NCBI GenBank assembly: GCA_016716745.1
Contig: JADJVD010000001.1
Location: forward strand, 496,001-560,000
DNA: 64,000 nucleotides
Reading direction: 5' to 3'
From: Hyphomicrobiales bacterium
GTDB taxonomy: Bacteria > Pseudomonadota > Alphaproteobacteria > Rhizobiales > Beijerinckiaceae
The notes under the pieces are model-generated. The model made no database searches, had not been told where the DNA came from, and saw nothing but the letters and a program-made list of their open reading frames with translations. The position numbers and the translations under genes were made by a program. Below, piece by piece: positions 26,337-35,800 of this stretch (position 1 is its first letter; each line of letters begins with the position of its first letter).

Positions 26337-26396
26337 GCGCCGAGGTTGCACGCGCCGACGCGCCGCGCAACCGCGCGACGCTGCGTCAGCCGCGGG

Positions 26397-28748
26397 TCAA
26401 AGCACGCGGAAATCGTCCGCCGCGACCGACGCGCCGACCGCCACTGTGGCGAAGCGCACCTGATCGACGCCGCCGAACCCGTCGGAGTCGAAATAGATCG
26501 CGCCCGAGGCGCTGTCGTAGACGATGCGGTCGCTCGAACCCACCGCCGCCGTTCCGGCGACGAAGGCCGTCCCCGACAGCAGACCGAGCGACAGGCCGAC
26601 GAACACCGCGTCGTCGAGCCAGATCGTGTCGTCGGCATGCGAGAAATCGGTGATCGTGTCGACGTTGGCCGGCCCGAGCGCAGTGGTGAAATAGAAGTGG
26701 TCGGCGCCGGCGCCGCCGGTCAGCACGTCGTTCCCGTCGGCGCCGTAGAGGCGATTGCCGCCGGCGTTGCCGACGACGGTCTGGGCGAATTCGTTGCCGG
26801 TGAGGTTGATCGCCGTCGTGGCGGCCGCATCGGTCGTCGTCAGCCTCTCGACCTCGACGCCGACGCGCAGCGCGTAGCTTGCCGAGGCGCGCGCCTCGTC
26901 GAAGCCGCCGCCGATATCCTCGCGGATCACGTCCTTGGCCTGATCGACGAAATAGAGGTCGTCGCCGCCCAGGCCCGTGAGCGTGTCGGCGCCGCCCTTG
27001 CCGTCGATGACATTGGCGCCCTGATCGCCGGTGATCGACTGGCCGAGTTCGTTGCCGGTGAGATCGAGCCCGGTCGTCGCCGCCGCGTTGTTGGCGATCA
27101 GGCGCTCGATGTCGAGACCGGCGAGGAGCGTATAGTCGATCGTCACGCGCGCCGTGTCGGCGCCGCCGCCGGCCGCCTCGTGAATCTGGTCGCCGACATT
27201 GTCGATGAAGTAAACGTCGTCGCCGCCGAAGCCCCACATGTCGTCGGCGCCGAGGGCGCCGTTGAGCTGGTTGATTCCGGCGTTGCCCTCGAGGCGCTGG
27301 CCGAATTCGTTGCCGGTCAGGCTGATCGTGCTGGTCGAGGCCGCGTCGGCGACGGCGAGTTTCTCGATCTCGTTATAGGCGCCGAAACGGTAGGTGACGG
27401 AGACGAGCGCGGTGTCGTAGCCGCCGTTCGCGGTCTCGATGATGCGGTCGTTGGCGTTGTCGACGACATAGACGTCGTCGCCGGTGAAGCCGCGCATCAC
27501 GTCGGCGCCGCCGCGCCCGTCGAGGCGGTTGGCCGCGCCGTTGCCGAGCAGCCAGTCGGCGCCAAAACCGCCGACGGCGTTCTCGATGACGACGCCGCGC
27601 GCGATGCCGACATTGCCGATCTGATACTCGCCGACATTCGACACATTGCCGGCGCGCAGGTCGATGATCTGGGTGGCGTAGACCTGCGAGAAGTCCAGCG
27701 TGTCGACGCCGCCATTGTCGACGATCGTGTAGGAGAGCGTCGGATACAGGGCGAAGTTGAAGATGTCGCCCGCGGTGCAATTGTAGCCGTAGACGGTGTC
27801 GCCCGTGCGCGTCGTCGTCGCCGCGCCGTAGAGGGACTGGATCGCGATCACGTCGGCGATCATCGGCGTCGTCAGGGCGTTGTCGGTGCCGTCGACCTCC
27901 GTGTTCTCCTCAGGGGAGAAGTAGGACATGATCGAGGCCTGCCAGGAATCGTTCACGAAGCGCGCGTCGGCCGGATAGGTCGCATCGCCATTGTAGTTTC
28001 CGGCGTGGCCGAGACCGAGCGCATGGCCGATCTCGTGCACATAGGTCTGGAACGAGTATGAGTCGATCGTGGTCCCGTAGCTGGCGAGCCAGTCGGTCCC
28101 GATGTTGACGGTCGCCGTGGAGGTGACGCCGGCGCCGTCCCACACCGCGTCGGTGTAGGCGCCGGAATAGAAATCGTCGAGCGTGATCTGCGCCGGGCTC
28201 GTCGTCTCGGTGAAATGCAGCCCCGTCGCGTCCGCCCATGTTCCGAGCGCAAGGCGCGCCAGCGTCTTGGCCTCGGCCGTCAGGCCCGCGACGTTGTAGG
28301 TGATCGTCGTGCCGGCGAAGTGGTGCGGCAGGTCGCCCGACGTCGTCCAGTAGTCCGTGGTCAACTGCGTCGCGATGGCGTCCATCGTGGCGAAGCCGGT
28401 CACCTCGGTCAGCGTGACGGTGTAGTTGCCGGTGGTGTTGCCGCCGTAGGAGGCGACGTCGATGTAGTAGGTCCCGCCGGCGTTGGCCATAACGGTGAGC
28501 TGCGAGTTCGAGCCCGCGCCGAAATCGTCGTTGAAGCGCAGGATGCGGCCGAGCCAGTCCTGGAAGCGCAGATAGGTGTCGCCGACCGCCGGCGAGCCGG
28601 AGCCGACGAGATCGATCCGGTAGGTCTTGCCGGCCGTCAGGCTGACGCGGATCCAGTCGTGGTCGCCGAGCTTTTCCAGCACGCCGCTATAGCTGCCGCC
28701 GACGGCGAGGGACACGGTCGTGGTCGTATTGCCGGGGACGTCAACCAT
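26397..28748 (-). CDS. Secreted serralysin-like RTX metalloprotease
   Basis: A 783-residue extracellular zinc protease. Residues about 10-110 form a pre-peptidase (PPC-type) beta domain, unusual at the N-terminus of serralysins. The catalytic motif HEIGHALGLGHAGNYNG gives three histidine ligands and is followed by a Met-turn (ASIMSYFSPEENTE). From about residue 340 there are several repeats of roughly 80-90 residues containing LTGNEFGQ and GADxMxGxxGDDVYFxD calcium-binding turns, and the end resembles serralysin C-terminal domains. There is no N-terminal signal peptide, consistent with type I secretion; no transporter genes are nearby. It has its own promoter region and is divergent from nothing. 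Confidence 0.9.
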   Translation of the reverse strand: MVDVPGNTTTTVSLAVGGSYSGVLEKLGDHDWIRVSLTAGKTYRIDLVGSGSPAVGDTYLRFQDWLGRILRFNDDFGAGSNSQLTVMANAGGTYYIDVASYGGNTTGNYTVTLTEVTGFATMDAIATQLTTDYWTTSGDLPHHFAGTTITYNVAGLTAEAKTLARLALGTWADATGLHFTETTSPAQITLDDFYSGAYTDAVWDGAGVTSTATVNIGTDWLASYGTTIDSYSFQTYVHEIGHALGLGHAGNYNGDATYPADARFVNDSWQASIMSYFSPEENTEVDGTDNALTTPMIADVIAIQSLYGAATTTRTGDTVYGYNCTAGDIFNFALYPTLSYTIVDNGGVDTLDFSQVYATQIIDLRAGNVSNVGEYQIGNVGIARGVVIENAVGGFGADWLLGNGAANRLDGRGGADVMRGFTGDDVYVVDNANDRIIETANGGYDTALVSVTYRFGAYNEIEKLAVADAASTSTISLTGNEFGQRLEGNAGINQLNGALGADDMWGFGGDDVYFIDNVGDQIHEAAGGGADTARVTIDYTLLAGLDIERLIANNAAATTGLDLTGNELGQSITGDQGANVIDGKGGADTLTGLGGDDLYFVDQAKDVIREDIGGGFDEARASASYALRVGVEVERLTTTDAAATTAINLTGNEFAQTVVGNAGGNRLYGADGNDVLTGGAGADHFYFTTALGPANVDTITDFSHADDTIWLDDAVFVGLSLGLLSGTAFVAGTAAVGSSDRIVYDSASGAIYFDSDGFGGVDQVRFATVAVGASVAADDFRVL

Positions 28749-28812
28749 CGCGCAAATCCATGGTCAGAAATGACGCGGGCGCGCCGACGCCGGCCGTGCG
28801 CACCCGTCTGCG

Positions 28813-28822
28813 TCTACATGTA
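28813..28822. promoter_or_regulatory. CTACATGTAG palindrome upstream of the RTX protease
   Basis: A perfect 10-base palindrome centred about 69 bases before the protease start, in an AT-richer stretch. Its TACATGTA core is the same as that of the palindrome before the acyl-CoA dehydrogenase at 60685. A shared regulator is possible but rests on two short sites only. Confidence 0.3.
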
Positions 28823-28853
28823 GCGCAACGGAATTTACAAAAATTGACCGACA

Positions 28854-28886
28854 GGCCGGCGCGATTTTCGACAAATCGCGCCGGCC
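28854..28886 (-). terminator. Strong hairpin after the M16 peptidase operon
   Basis: GGCCGGCGCGATTT and AAATCGCGCCGGCC pair perfectly (14 bp) around a 5-base loop, just past the stop of the leftward M16 gene. There is no immediate T run on the minus strand; an ATTTTTG stretch follows some 10 bases later. Probably a terminator or an mRNA 3'-end protecting structure. Confidence 0.6.
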
Positions 28887-28890
28887 GCGT

Positions 28891-30201
28891 TTACTTCGCG
28901 TCAATGCCCGCGGGCCGGCCGGCGACCGCGACCAGCAGTTCGCCGCCGCCGAGCAGGCGCGCGGCGACGCGGCGGGCGTCCGCCATCGTCACCGCCTCGA
29001 TGCGGGCGTTGCGCTCGTCGAGATAGGACGGCGAGAAGCCCTCCTGCTGCAAGGTCAGCAATTGCGCGGCGATCTTGGTGGAGGAGTCGAAGCGCAGCGG
29101 ATAGGAGCCGACGAGATAGGCCTTCGCCTTCGCAAGCTCGTCCTCGCTCGGGCCGTCCTTGGCCATGCGCGCGATCTCCTCCTCGATCACTGAGAGGGAT
29201 TCGGCGGCGCGCTCGTTCTTCGTCGTCGTCGCGCCGACGAACATCGCGGCGCGTTCGGCCGTGGCCAGTTGCGAATGCACCGAATAGGCGAGGCCGCGCT
29301 TCTCGCGCACCTCCTTGAACAGGCGGGCGGAGAAGACGCCGCCGCCGAGGATGTGGTTGACGAGCGTCGCCGCCTCGAAATCGGGATCGCGACGCTTCAC
29401 GCCCGGCGCGCCGAAGCGGATGGTGGATTGCGGCAGGTCGATGTCGACCAGGACGCGCCGGCCGAGGCCCGACATCTCGGCGTCCGCGACGGGCGTGAGC
29501 GCGCCCCTGGCGGGAAGCCCGCCGAAGATCGACGCGAGCAGGGCGCGGGCGCGGGCGCCGTCCACCGCGCCGACGAGCGCGACCTTGAGGCCGTCGCGGG
29601 CGAAGCTCGCCGCGCGCAGGGCGAGGAGATCCTCGCGGCCGATGCGGGCGATCGAGTCGAGCGAGCCATGCGCCGGCTCGCCATAGGGATGGCCCGGATA
29701 GGCGGCCTCGCGCCAGGCTTTCGCGGCGCGCGAATCCGGGTCGTTCGCCTCGCGCTTCAGACCGGCGGCGATCTGCGAGCGCACGCGCTCCAGCGGCCCC
29801 TGATCGAAGCGCGGGGCGTTGACGGCGAGGCGCATCAGCTCCGCCGCCGCGTCGAGGTTCTTCGCCAGCGTGCGCAGATTGCCGCGCACGACGTCGCGCT
29901 CGGCCGAGAAGGAGATCTCGATCGCCTTGTCGTCGAGCGCGCGATGGAAGGCCGCGTCGTCGAGATCGCCGGCGCCCTCGTCGAGCAGGCTGGCCATGAG
30001 ATTGGCGGCGCCCGCCTTGCCGGCGGGGTCCTGCGCGGCGCCGCCCTCGAAGGAGAAGGCGAGCGCCACGATCGGCACGGCGTAATCCTCGACCAGCCAG
30101 GCCTCGGCGGCGCCGTCGGCGAAGGGGATGGTCTGCACCGTCGCGGCGCGCGAGCGCGGGGCGGGCGCAAGGCCGGCGGGGGCTTCAGCGGTCATGTCCA
30201 T
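28891..30201 (-). CDS. M16 (insulinase-family) peptidase, non-catalytic subunit
   Basis: A 436-residue protein with the two-domain M16B fold, but the zinc motif is gone: where the active partner has HFLEH this one reads MASLLDEGAGDLDD. Other family features remain, including RFGAPGVKRRDPDFEAATLVNHILGG and FKEVREKRGLAYSVHS. Such inactive subunits pair with a catalytic M16 protein, as in mitochondrial processing peptidase and SPH2681/2682-type bacterial pairs. ATG at 30201 or 30195 could be used; AAGGA spacing slightly favours 30195. It is 18 bases after the catalytic gene. Confidence 0.88.
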   Translation of the reverse strand: MDMTAEAPAGLAPAPRSRAATVQTIPFADGAAEAWLVEDYAVPIVALAFSFEGGAAQDPAGKAGAANLMASLLDEGAGDLDDAAFHRALDDKAIEISFSAERDVVRGNLRTLAKNLDAAAELMRLAVNAPRFDQGPLERVRSQIAAGLKREANDPDSRAAKAWREAAYPGHPYGEPAHGSLDSIARIGREDLLALRAASFARDGLKVALVGAVDGARARALLASIFGGLPARGALTPVADAEMSGLGRRVLVDIDLPQSTIRFGAPGVKRRDPDFEAATLVNHILGGGVFSARLFKEVREKRGLAYSVHSQLATAERAAMFVGATTTKNERAAESLSVIEEEIARMAKDGPSEDELAKAKAYLVGSYPLRFDSSTKIAAQLLTLQQEGFSPSYLDERNARIEAVTMADARRVAARLLGGGELLVAVAGRPAGIDAK

Positions 30202-30219
30202 GATCCTTGGCGCGGGCGG

Positions 30220-31524
30220 TCAGGCCGCCTGCGGGGTCTGTTCGGAAAGCAGGTAGCCGGTGACGGCGCGGCGACGGTCGAGCGAGCGGGCGGCCTCGCG
30301 CACCGCCTGCGCGGTCACCGCCTCGATGCGGTTCGGCCAGTCGCGGATGTCCTCGATCGAGGCGCCGATGGCGAGCGAGGCGCCGTACCAGCGCGCCATC
30401 GCGGTCTGGTTGTCCTGCGCGTAGATGGCGTCGGCGACGAGGCGGTTCTTCGCCCGCTCCAGCTCCTCGGCGGGAAACAGCGTCGTCTGCGCCTCGACCA
30501 GCAGCGCCTCGATCTCGCGGTCGAGCGTGTCCAGCGACACGTCGGGCGCGGGCAGCGCGTAGAGGTAGAAGCGCGTGTCGTCGACGGCGGTCCCCAGATA
30601 GTAGGCGCCGGCGGCCACCGCGACCTTCTTCTCCATCACGAGGCGGCGGTAGAACAGGCTGGTCGCGCCGCCGCCGATCAGATGGGCCAGCACTTCGAGC
30701 CCCTCGGCGACGCCGGGCGCGGCGGTGCGGTAGGACGGAACGATGTAGATGCGCGAGACCGAGGGCTGCTCGACCTTCGGATCGGCAAGCGAGACGAGGC
30801 GGTGGGCGCGCAGCGGCGGCTCCTGCGGGCGCGTGCGCACCGGCGCGGCGCCGCGCGCGGGAATGCGGCCGTAGGTCGCCTCGGCCAGCGCCCGCACCTC
30901 CTGCGCGTCGACGTCGCCGGCGACGACGAGCACCGCGTTCTCCGGCGTGTAGAAACGGCGGTAATAGGCGAGCGCGTCGTCGCGGTTCAGCGCGGCGATC
31001 TCGTGCTCCCAGCCGATCACCGGCAGGCCGTAGGGGTGGTGGGCGAACAGCGCCGACTGCACCGCCTCCTGCAACTGCGCGGAGGGATCGGAATCGGTGC
31101 GCATGCGGCGCTCTTCGAGCACCACGTCGCGCTCGGGCGCGACAACCTCGTCGGAGAGGGTGAGGCCGGTCATGCGGTCGGCCTCGAACGCCATCACCTC
31201 GCCGAGATGCTCGCGCGCGACGCGCTGGAAATAGGCCGTGTAGTCGTTCGAGGTGAAGGCGTTCTCCTGGCCGCCGAGTTCGGCGACGCGGTCGGAGAAG
31301 ACGCCGGGGCCGTGCGCCTCGGTGCCCTTGAACATGAGGTGTTCGAGGAAGTGGGCGATGCCGGACTTGCCGATCGGATCGTCGGCAGAGCCGTTGCGAT
31401 ACCACACCATATGCGTGACCACGGGGGCGCGATGGTCGGGAATGACCACGACGTCAAGGCCGTTGGCGAGGCGGAAGTCGGAAATCTGCGGGCCCTGCGC
31501 GGGCGCAGGCGTGGCGTCGGTCAT
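30220..31524 (-). CDS. M16 (insulinase-family) zinc peptidase, catalytic subunit
   Basis: A 434-residue zinc peptidase with the inverted motif HFLEHLMFKGTE (His-x-x-Glu-His) near residue 60 and the distal glutamate region VVAPERDVVLEERRMR. The remainder follows the family (FYRRLVMEKKVAVAAGAYY). The neighbouring gene is a catalytically dead homologue, so a heterodimer is expected. Neither has a clear signal peptide at the chosen start. ATG at 31524 is chosen; an alternative at 31542 abuts a stem-loop and would hinder initiation. Substrates are probably peptides; a role in cofactor-peptide processing cannot be shown. Confidence 0.9.
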   Translation of the reverse strand: MTDATPAPAQGPQISDFRLANGLDVVVIPDHRAPVVTHMVWYRNGSADDPIGKSGIAHFLEHLMFKGTEAHGPGVFSDRVAELGGQENAFTSNDYTAYFQRVAREHLGEVMAFEADRMTGLTLSDEVVAPERDVVLEERRMRTDSDPSAQLQEAVQSALFAHHPYGLPVIGWEHEIAALNRDDALAYYRRFYTPENAVLVVAGDVDAQEVRALAEATYGRIPARGAAPVRTRPQEPPLRAHRLVSLADPKVEQPSVSRIYIVPSYRTAAPGVAEGLEVLAHLIGGGATSLFYRRLVMEKKVAVAAGAYYLGTAVDDTRFYLYALPAPDVSLDTLDREIEALLVEAQTTLFPAEELERAKNRLVADAIYAQDNQTAMARWYGASLAIGASIEDIRDWPNRIEAVTAQAVREAARSLDRRRAVTGYLLSEQTPQAA

Positions 31525-31542
31525 CGGCTGGGGTCCAGACAT

Positions 31543-31576
31543 GGAAAAGGCCGCCCCACATATAGGCGGCCTTTCC
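31543..31576 (-). terminator. Stem-loop between the secreted-protein gene and the M16 operon
   Basis: On the minus strand GGAAAGGCCGCC pairs with GGCGGCCTTTTCC around a 9-base loop with one bulged base, and the last arm contains TTTT. It lies 30 bases past the stop of the upstream gene and 19 bases before the M16 start. Either a terminator of the upstream gene or a leader structure that sets M16 expression. Confidence 0.5.
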
Positions 31577-31606
31577 GGCGAGTCCAAAGAAAGGCGTGGC
31601 GCGCCC

Positions 31607-32281
31607 TTACTCCTCGTCCTTCTTGCCGAAGGGATTGAGGATCGCATACCAGGGGCTGGCCTCGTTGAGATCGCGCGTCGGGGCGATCTTTCCGCCGCCG
31701 GTCTGCTGCGTCACCTTGCGATAGCCGCGCGGGGGCTGGGTCAGCCATTTGCGGTCCGGCTCCGTGCCGACGCCGGCGACCGTCTCGTCCTTCCAGTTGC
31801 GGTCCTGCGACTTCATCACGTCCGGATTGAGCCACATGCAGTCCGAGCCGCGCGAGCCCTGACAGCCGGGATCGGTCTTCGGGCCGTTCGGCGCGCCGGC
31901 GGCGCGGCCGGCGAGCAGCTCCTGCTTGGACATGCGCAGGCCTTCCTTGTCGCCGCCGAGCCCCTTGGGCGCGCGGGCGCGGGCGGCCTGCTGCTGGGCG
32001 GCGAGCGCGTCGGGGTCCTGCGGCCAGGCGGCGCTGCGCTCGCGGCGCTGGGCGGGCGGGGGAAGCTGGGTGCGCTGTTTGGGCAGCACCAGCGGGGCGC
32101 GCTCGCGATATTCGATGTCGGGCTCGGCCTTGTCGGAATCGAGGCCGACGAGACCGGCGATGCCGTCGAAAATGCCGCCGCGGCCGTCATCGTCCAGCGC
32201 CGAGGCGGGCGTCGCCAGCGCGACGCAGGCGGCCAGGGCGGAGCCGAGCAGGAGGGAGCGTGCGATCATGGACCGGGACAT
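31607..32281 (-). CDS. Secreted hypothetical protein
   Basis: A 224-residue protein with a signal peptide (ARSLLLGSALAACVALATPA) and probable cleavage after ASA. The mature chain is polar, Pro/Gln/Arg-rich and probably disordered, with one short region bearing two cysteines (DPGCQGSRGSDCMWLNPDVM). No known domain is recognised. ATG at 32281 or 32269 could start it. It follows lspA on the same strand after 85 bases. It is not a lipoprotein at the chosen start, since the cysteine in LAACVA lacks a convincing lipobox context. Confidence 0.65.
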   Translation of the reverse strand: MSRSMIARSLLLGSALAACVALATPASALDDDGRGGIFDGIAGLVGLDSDKAEPDIEYRERAPLVLPKQRTQLPPPAQRRERSAAWPQDPDALAAQQQAARARAPKGLGGDKEGLRMSKQELLAGRAAGAPNGPKTDPGCQGSRGSDCMWLNPDVMKSQDRNWKDETVAGVGTEPDRKWLTQPPRGYRKVTQQTGGGKIAPTRDLNEASPWYAILNPFGKKDEE

Positions 32282-32366
32282 CCTCGCTAGACGGCGGGGC
32301 GCGGCGAACGCCCGGCCGGATGAATTTCAGCGAACCATCGCCGCGCTTCGCGGCGATTTCGCGGCG

Positions 32367-32873
32367 TCAGACGTCGCGCGCCGCATCCTGCGCCGATCGC
32401 CGCTCGTCGCCGCCGCCGAGCAGGGAGTCATACAGGAGCAGCGCCACCCCGGCAACGATGGCCGCATCGGCCAGATTGAAGACGTACCAGGAGAAGGAGC
32501 CGACGTGGAAATGGAAGAAATCGGCCACCGCGCCGTAGGCCGCCCGGTCGACCGCGTTGCCGAGCGCGCCGCCGACCAGCAGGCCGAGGCCGAGGGCGGC
32601 GGGGCGCGTCTGCGCCCGCCACATCCAGACGGCGAGCAGGACGGTGGCGGCGAGCGTCACCGCCACCAGCGTCCAGCGGCCGACAGGCGTCGTGGTCGAG
32701 AACCACGAATAGGAGACCCCCGTGTTCCACGCCATCACGAGATCGAAGAAGGGCGCCAGCCGCACCGGTTGACGCTCGCCGATCTCGTAGACGTTCATCA
32801 GCCAGAGCTTCGAGCCCTGATCGACGAGGAAGGCGGCGGCCGCCGCCGCGAGGCCGAGGCCGCGCGGGCTCAC
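32367..32873 (-). CDS. lspA: Lipoprotein signal peptidase
   Basis: Inner-membrane aspartyl protease (168 residues) that removes signal peptides from lipoproteins. Four hydrophobic segments surround the motifs DQGSKLWLMN, WNTGVSYSW, GNAVDRAAYGAVADFFHFH and NLADAAI, which supply the two catalytic aspartates. The start is GTG at 32873, sharing bases with the ileS TGA stop (GTGA), so it is coupled to ileS as in many bacteria. It belongs to the same maturation pathway as lnt at the window start. Confidence 0.95.
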   Translation of the reverse strand: MSPRGLGLAAAAAAFLVDQGSKLWLMNVYEIGERQPVRLAPFFDLVMAWNTGVSYSWFSTTTPVGRWTLVAVTLAATVLLAVWMWRAQTRPAALGLGLLVGGALGNAVDRAAYGAVADFFHFHVGSFSWYVFNLADAAIVAGVALLLYDSLLGGGDERRSAQDAARDV

Positions 32874-35800
32874 GCGGGCGCCTGAGCCGGCGCGCCGAGT
32901 TCGCGCAGCGCCTGCGCGTCGCGCGGCGTCACGTCGGGATAGGCCGGATCGTCGCCGACGTCGGGCGACACCTTCCACGAGCGGGCGCAGCGCCGGCCCT
33001 CCGCCTTGCGGACCTCGACGGCGACGCCGGGAACCTCCGGCAGAGCAAAGGCGCCCGCCGGCGCCTCGCCCGCGGCGAAGGTCAGGCCGGACGTGATGCA
33101 GACCTCGGCGAAGTCGACCCCCTCCAGCGCGGCGGCGAGCTGCGCGTCGCCGATGAACACCGCTGGCGCGGCCTCCAGCGAGGCGCCGATGGCCTTGTTG
33201 GCGCGCGCGATCTCGAGCGCGCCGGTGACGACCGAACGCACGCGGCGGATCTTGCGCCACTTCTCCGCCAGCGCCTCGTCGCGCCACTGCGCCGGCGTGG
33301 CGGGGAAGGTCTCGACATGCACCGAGCCCGTCTCGGACGGATAGCGCGACAGCCACGCCTCCTCCGCTGTGAAGGCGAGGATCGGCGCAAGCCATGTGGC
33401 CAGGCGCCGGAACGTCTCCTCGATCACGGTGAGCGCGGCGCGCCGACGCAGGCTCGAGGGCGGATCGCAGTAGAGCGCGTCCTTGCGGATGTCGAAATAG
33501 AAGGCCGACAGATCGCTCGTCATGAACAGCGACAGCGCGGCGACGACCTTCTTGTAGTCGAAATTCGCGTAGGCCTCGCGCACCGTCCCGTCGAGTTCGG
33601 ACAGACGATGCAGGATGAGGCGCTCGAGCTCCGGCATGTCGGCGTGGGCGACGCGCGTCGCCTCGTCGAAATGCGCCAGCGCGCCGAGCATCCAGCGCAG
33701 CGTGTTGCGCAGCTTGCGATACATCTCGACGAAGGTGCCGAGGATCTCGTCGCCGATGCGCAGATCGTCGGAATAGTCGGAGGCGGCCACCCACAGGCGC
33801 AGGATGTCGGCGCCGGACTTGGCGATCACCTCCTGCGGGGCGACGACGTTGCCGAGCGACTTCGACATCTTCTGGCCCTCGCCGTCGAGCACGAAGCCGT
33901 GCGTCAGCACCACGTCGTAGGGGGCGCGGCCGCGCGTGCCGCAGCTCTCGAGCAGCGAGGAATGGAACCAGCCGCGATGCTGGTCCGAGCCTTCCAGATA
34001 CATCACCTCGTCCGGCCCGCCGTCATGCATGCGCCTGACGCCGGCAAGGCCCGGAAAGGCCACCGGATCCTCGAGGGTGAAGGCGTGCGTCGAGCCCGAA
34101 TCGAACCAGACGTCGAGCACGTCGTCGATCTTGTCGTAGGCCGCCGCGTCGTGCTCGTTTCCGAGGAAGCGGGCGGCTGCGCCCGGCTTGAACCAGGCGT
34201 CCGCGCCCTCGTCCATGAAGGCCTCGACGATGCGCGCGTTGACCTTGTCGTCGACGAGAATCTCGTGGCCGCCCTTCTTGACGAAGACGGCGATCGGCAC
34301 GCCCCAGGCGCGTTGGCGCGAGACCACCCAGTCGGGACGATTGGCGATCATGCCGTTGATGCGGTTCTCGCCGGAGGCGGGCACCCAGCGCGTCGCGCCG
34401 ATCTCGGCGAGCGCGACCTCGCGCAGCGTGCGCCCCTGCGCCGGGAAGCCCTTGGCGATGGGCTGATCCATCGCGATGAACCATTGCGGCGTGTTGCGGA
34501 AGATGATCGGCTTCTTCGAGCGCCAGCTATGCGGATATTGATGCTTCATGCGCCCGCGCGCGATCAGATGGCCGGACTCGGCGAGCGCCTTGATGACGCG
34601 GTCGTTGGCGTCGCCCTTCTTGCCGTTCTGGTCGATGACGCGGCCGCCTTCGAAGCCCGGCGCGTCCTTCGTGTAGAAGCCGTCCTCGTCGACCGGATGG
34701 GGGATGCGCGGATCGACGCCGCGCTCGACGATGAGGCGCGTCGAGGCCATCCACACGTCGAAGTCCTCGCGGCCGTGACTCGGCGCGGTGTGCACGAAGC
34801 CCGCGCCCGCCTCGTCGGTGACGTGGTCGCCGGCGATCACCGGCACGCGGAACTCGTAGCCGGGGACCGCGCCGGCGAGCGGATGGGCGCACCAGGCGAC
34901 ATCCGCCGGATCGACGCCGCGCAGGCGCTCGAACGCCTCGACCTTGGCGCTCTTGAACACGTCCGACGCCAGACGATCGGCGAGCACATAGAGCTGGCCG
35001 GCCTTCGCCCAATTGCCCTCCGGCGCCTTCGTGACGCGATAGAGGCCGTAGTCGATCGACTTCGAGAAGGCGACGGCGCGGTTGCCGGGGATCGTCCACG
35101 GCGTCGTCGTCCAGATGACGACGCTGGCCGCCAGCAGATCGTCGGCGAGCGCGCCGGCGGCGGCGATGTCGTCGGCGCTTTCGCCGCTCTGCTCGGCGGC
35201 CTTGCCGGCGGCGGTCTTCGCCGTCTCCGTCAGCGCGCGGATCGGGAAGGCGACCCAGATCGTGTCGCTCGTATGCTCGTCATACTCGACCTCGGCCTCG
35301 GCCAGCGCCGTCTTCTCGACGACCGACCACATCACCGGCTTGGAGCCGCGATAGAGCAGGCCGTTGGCGGCGAATTTCATGATCTCGCGGGCGATGGTCG
35401 CCTCGGCGGGAAAAGTCATCGTCTGATAGGGATTGTCCCAGTCGCCGGTGACGCCGAGGCGCTTGAACTCCTCGCGCTGCACGCCGAGCCAGTGCTCGGC
35501 GAAGGCGCGGCACTCCTGCCGGAACTCGACGACGGGCACCTCGTCCTTGTTGCGGCCCCTGGCGCGATAGGTCTCCTCGATCTTCCATTCGATCGGCAGG
35601 CCGTGGCAGTCCCAGCCCGGCACGTAGTTGGAGTCCTTGCCCAGCATCTGCTGCGAGCGGGTGACGAGATCCTTCAGGATCTTGTTCAGCGCATGGCCGA
35701 TATGGATCGCGCCGTTGGCGTAGGGCGGGCCGTCGTGCAGCACGAATTTCGGCCGGCCCTCGCCGGATTGGCGGAGCTGGCGGTAGAGATCGTTCTTCGC

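Noticed and set aside
24438..28061. A 1207-codon open frame on the plus strand
   Set aside because: It lies antisense to mutL and the RTX protease, both with clear motifs. The translation is low-complexity Arg/Ala/Gly/Asp sequence typical of GC-rich antisense frames.
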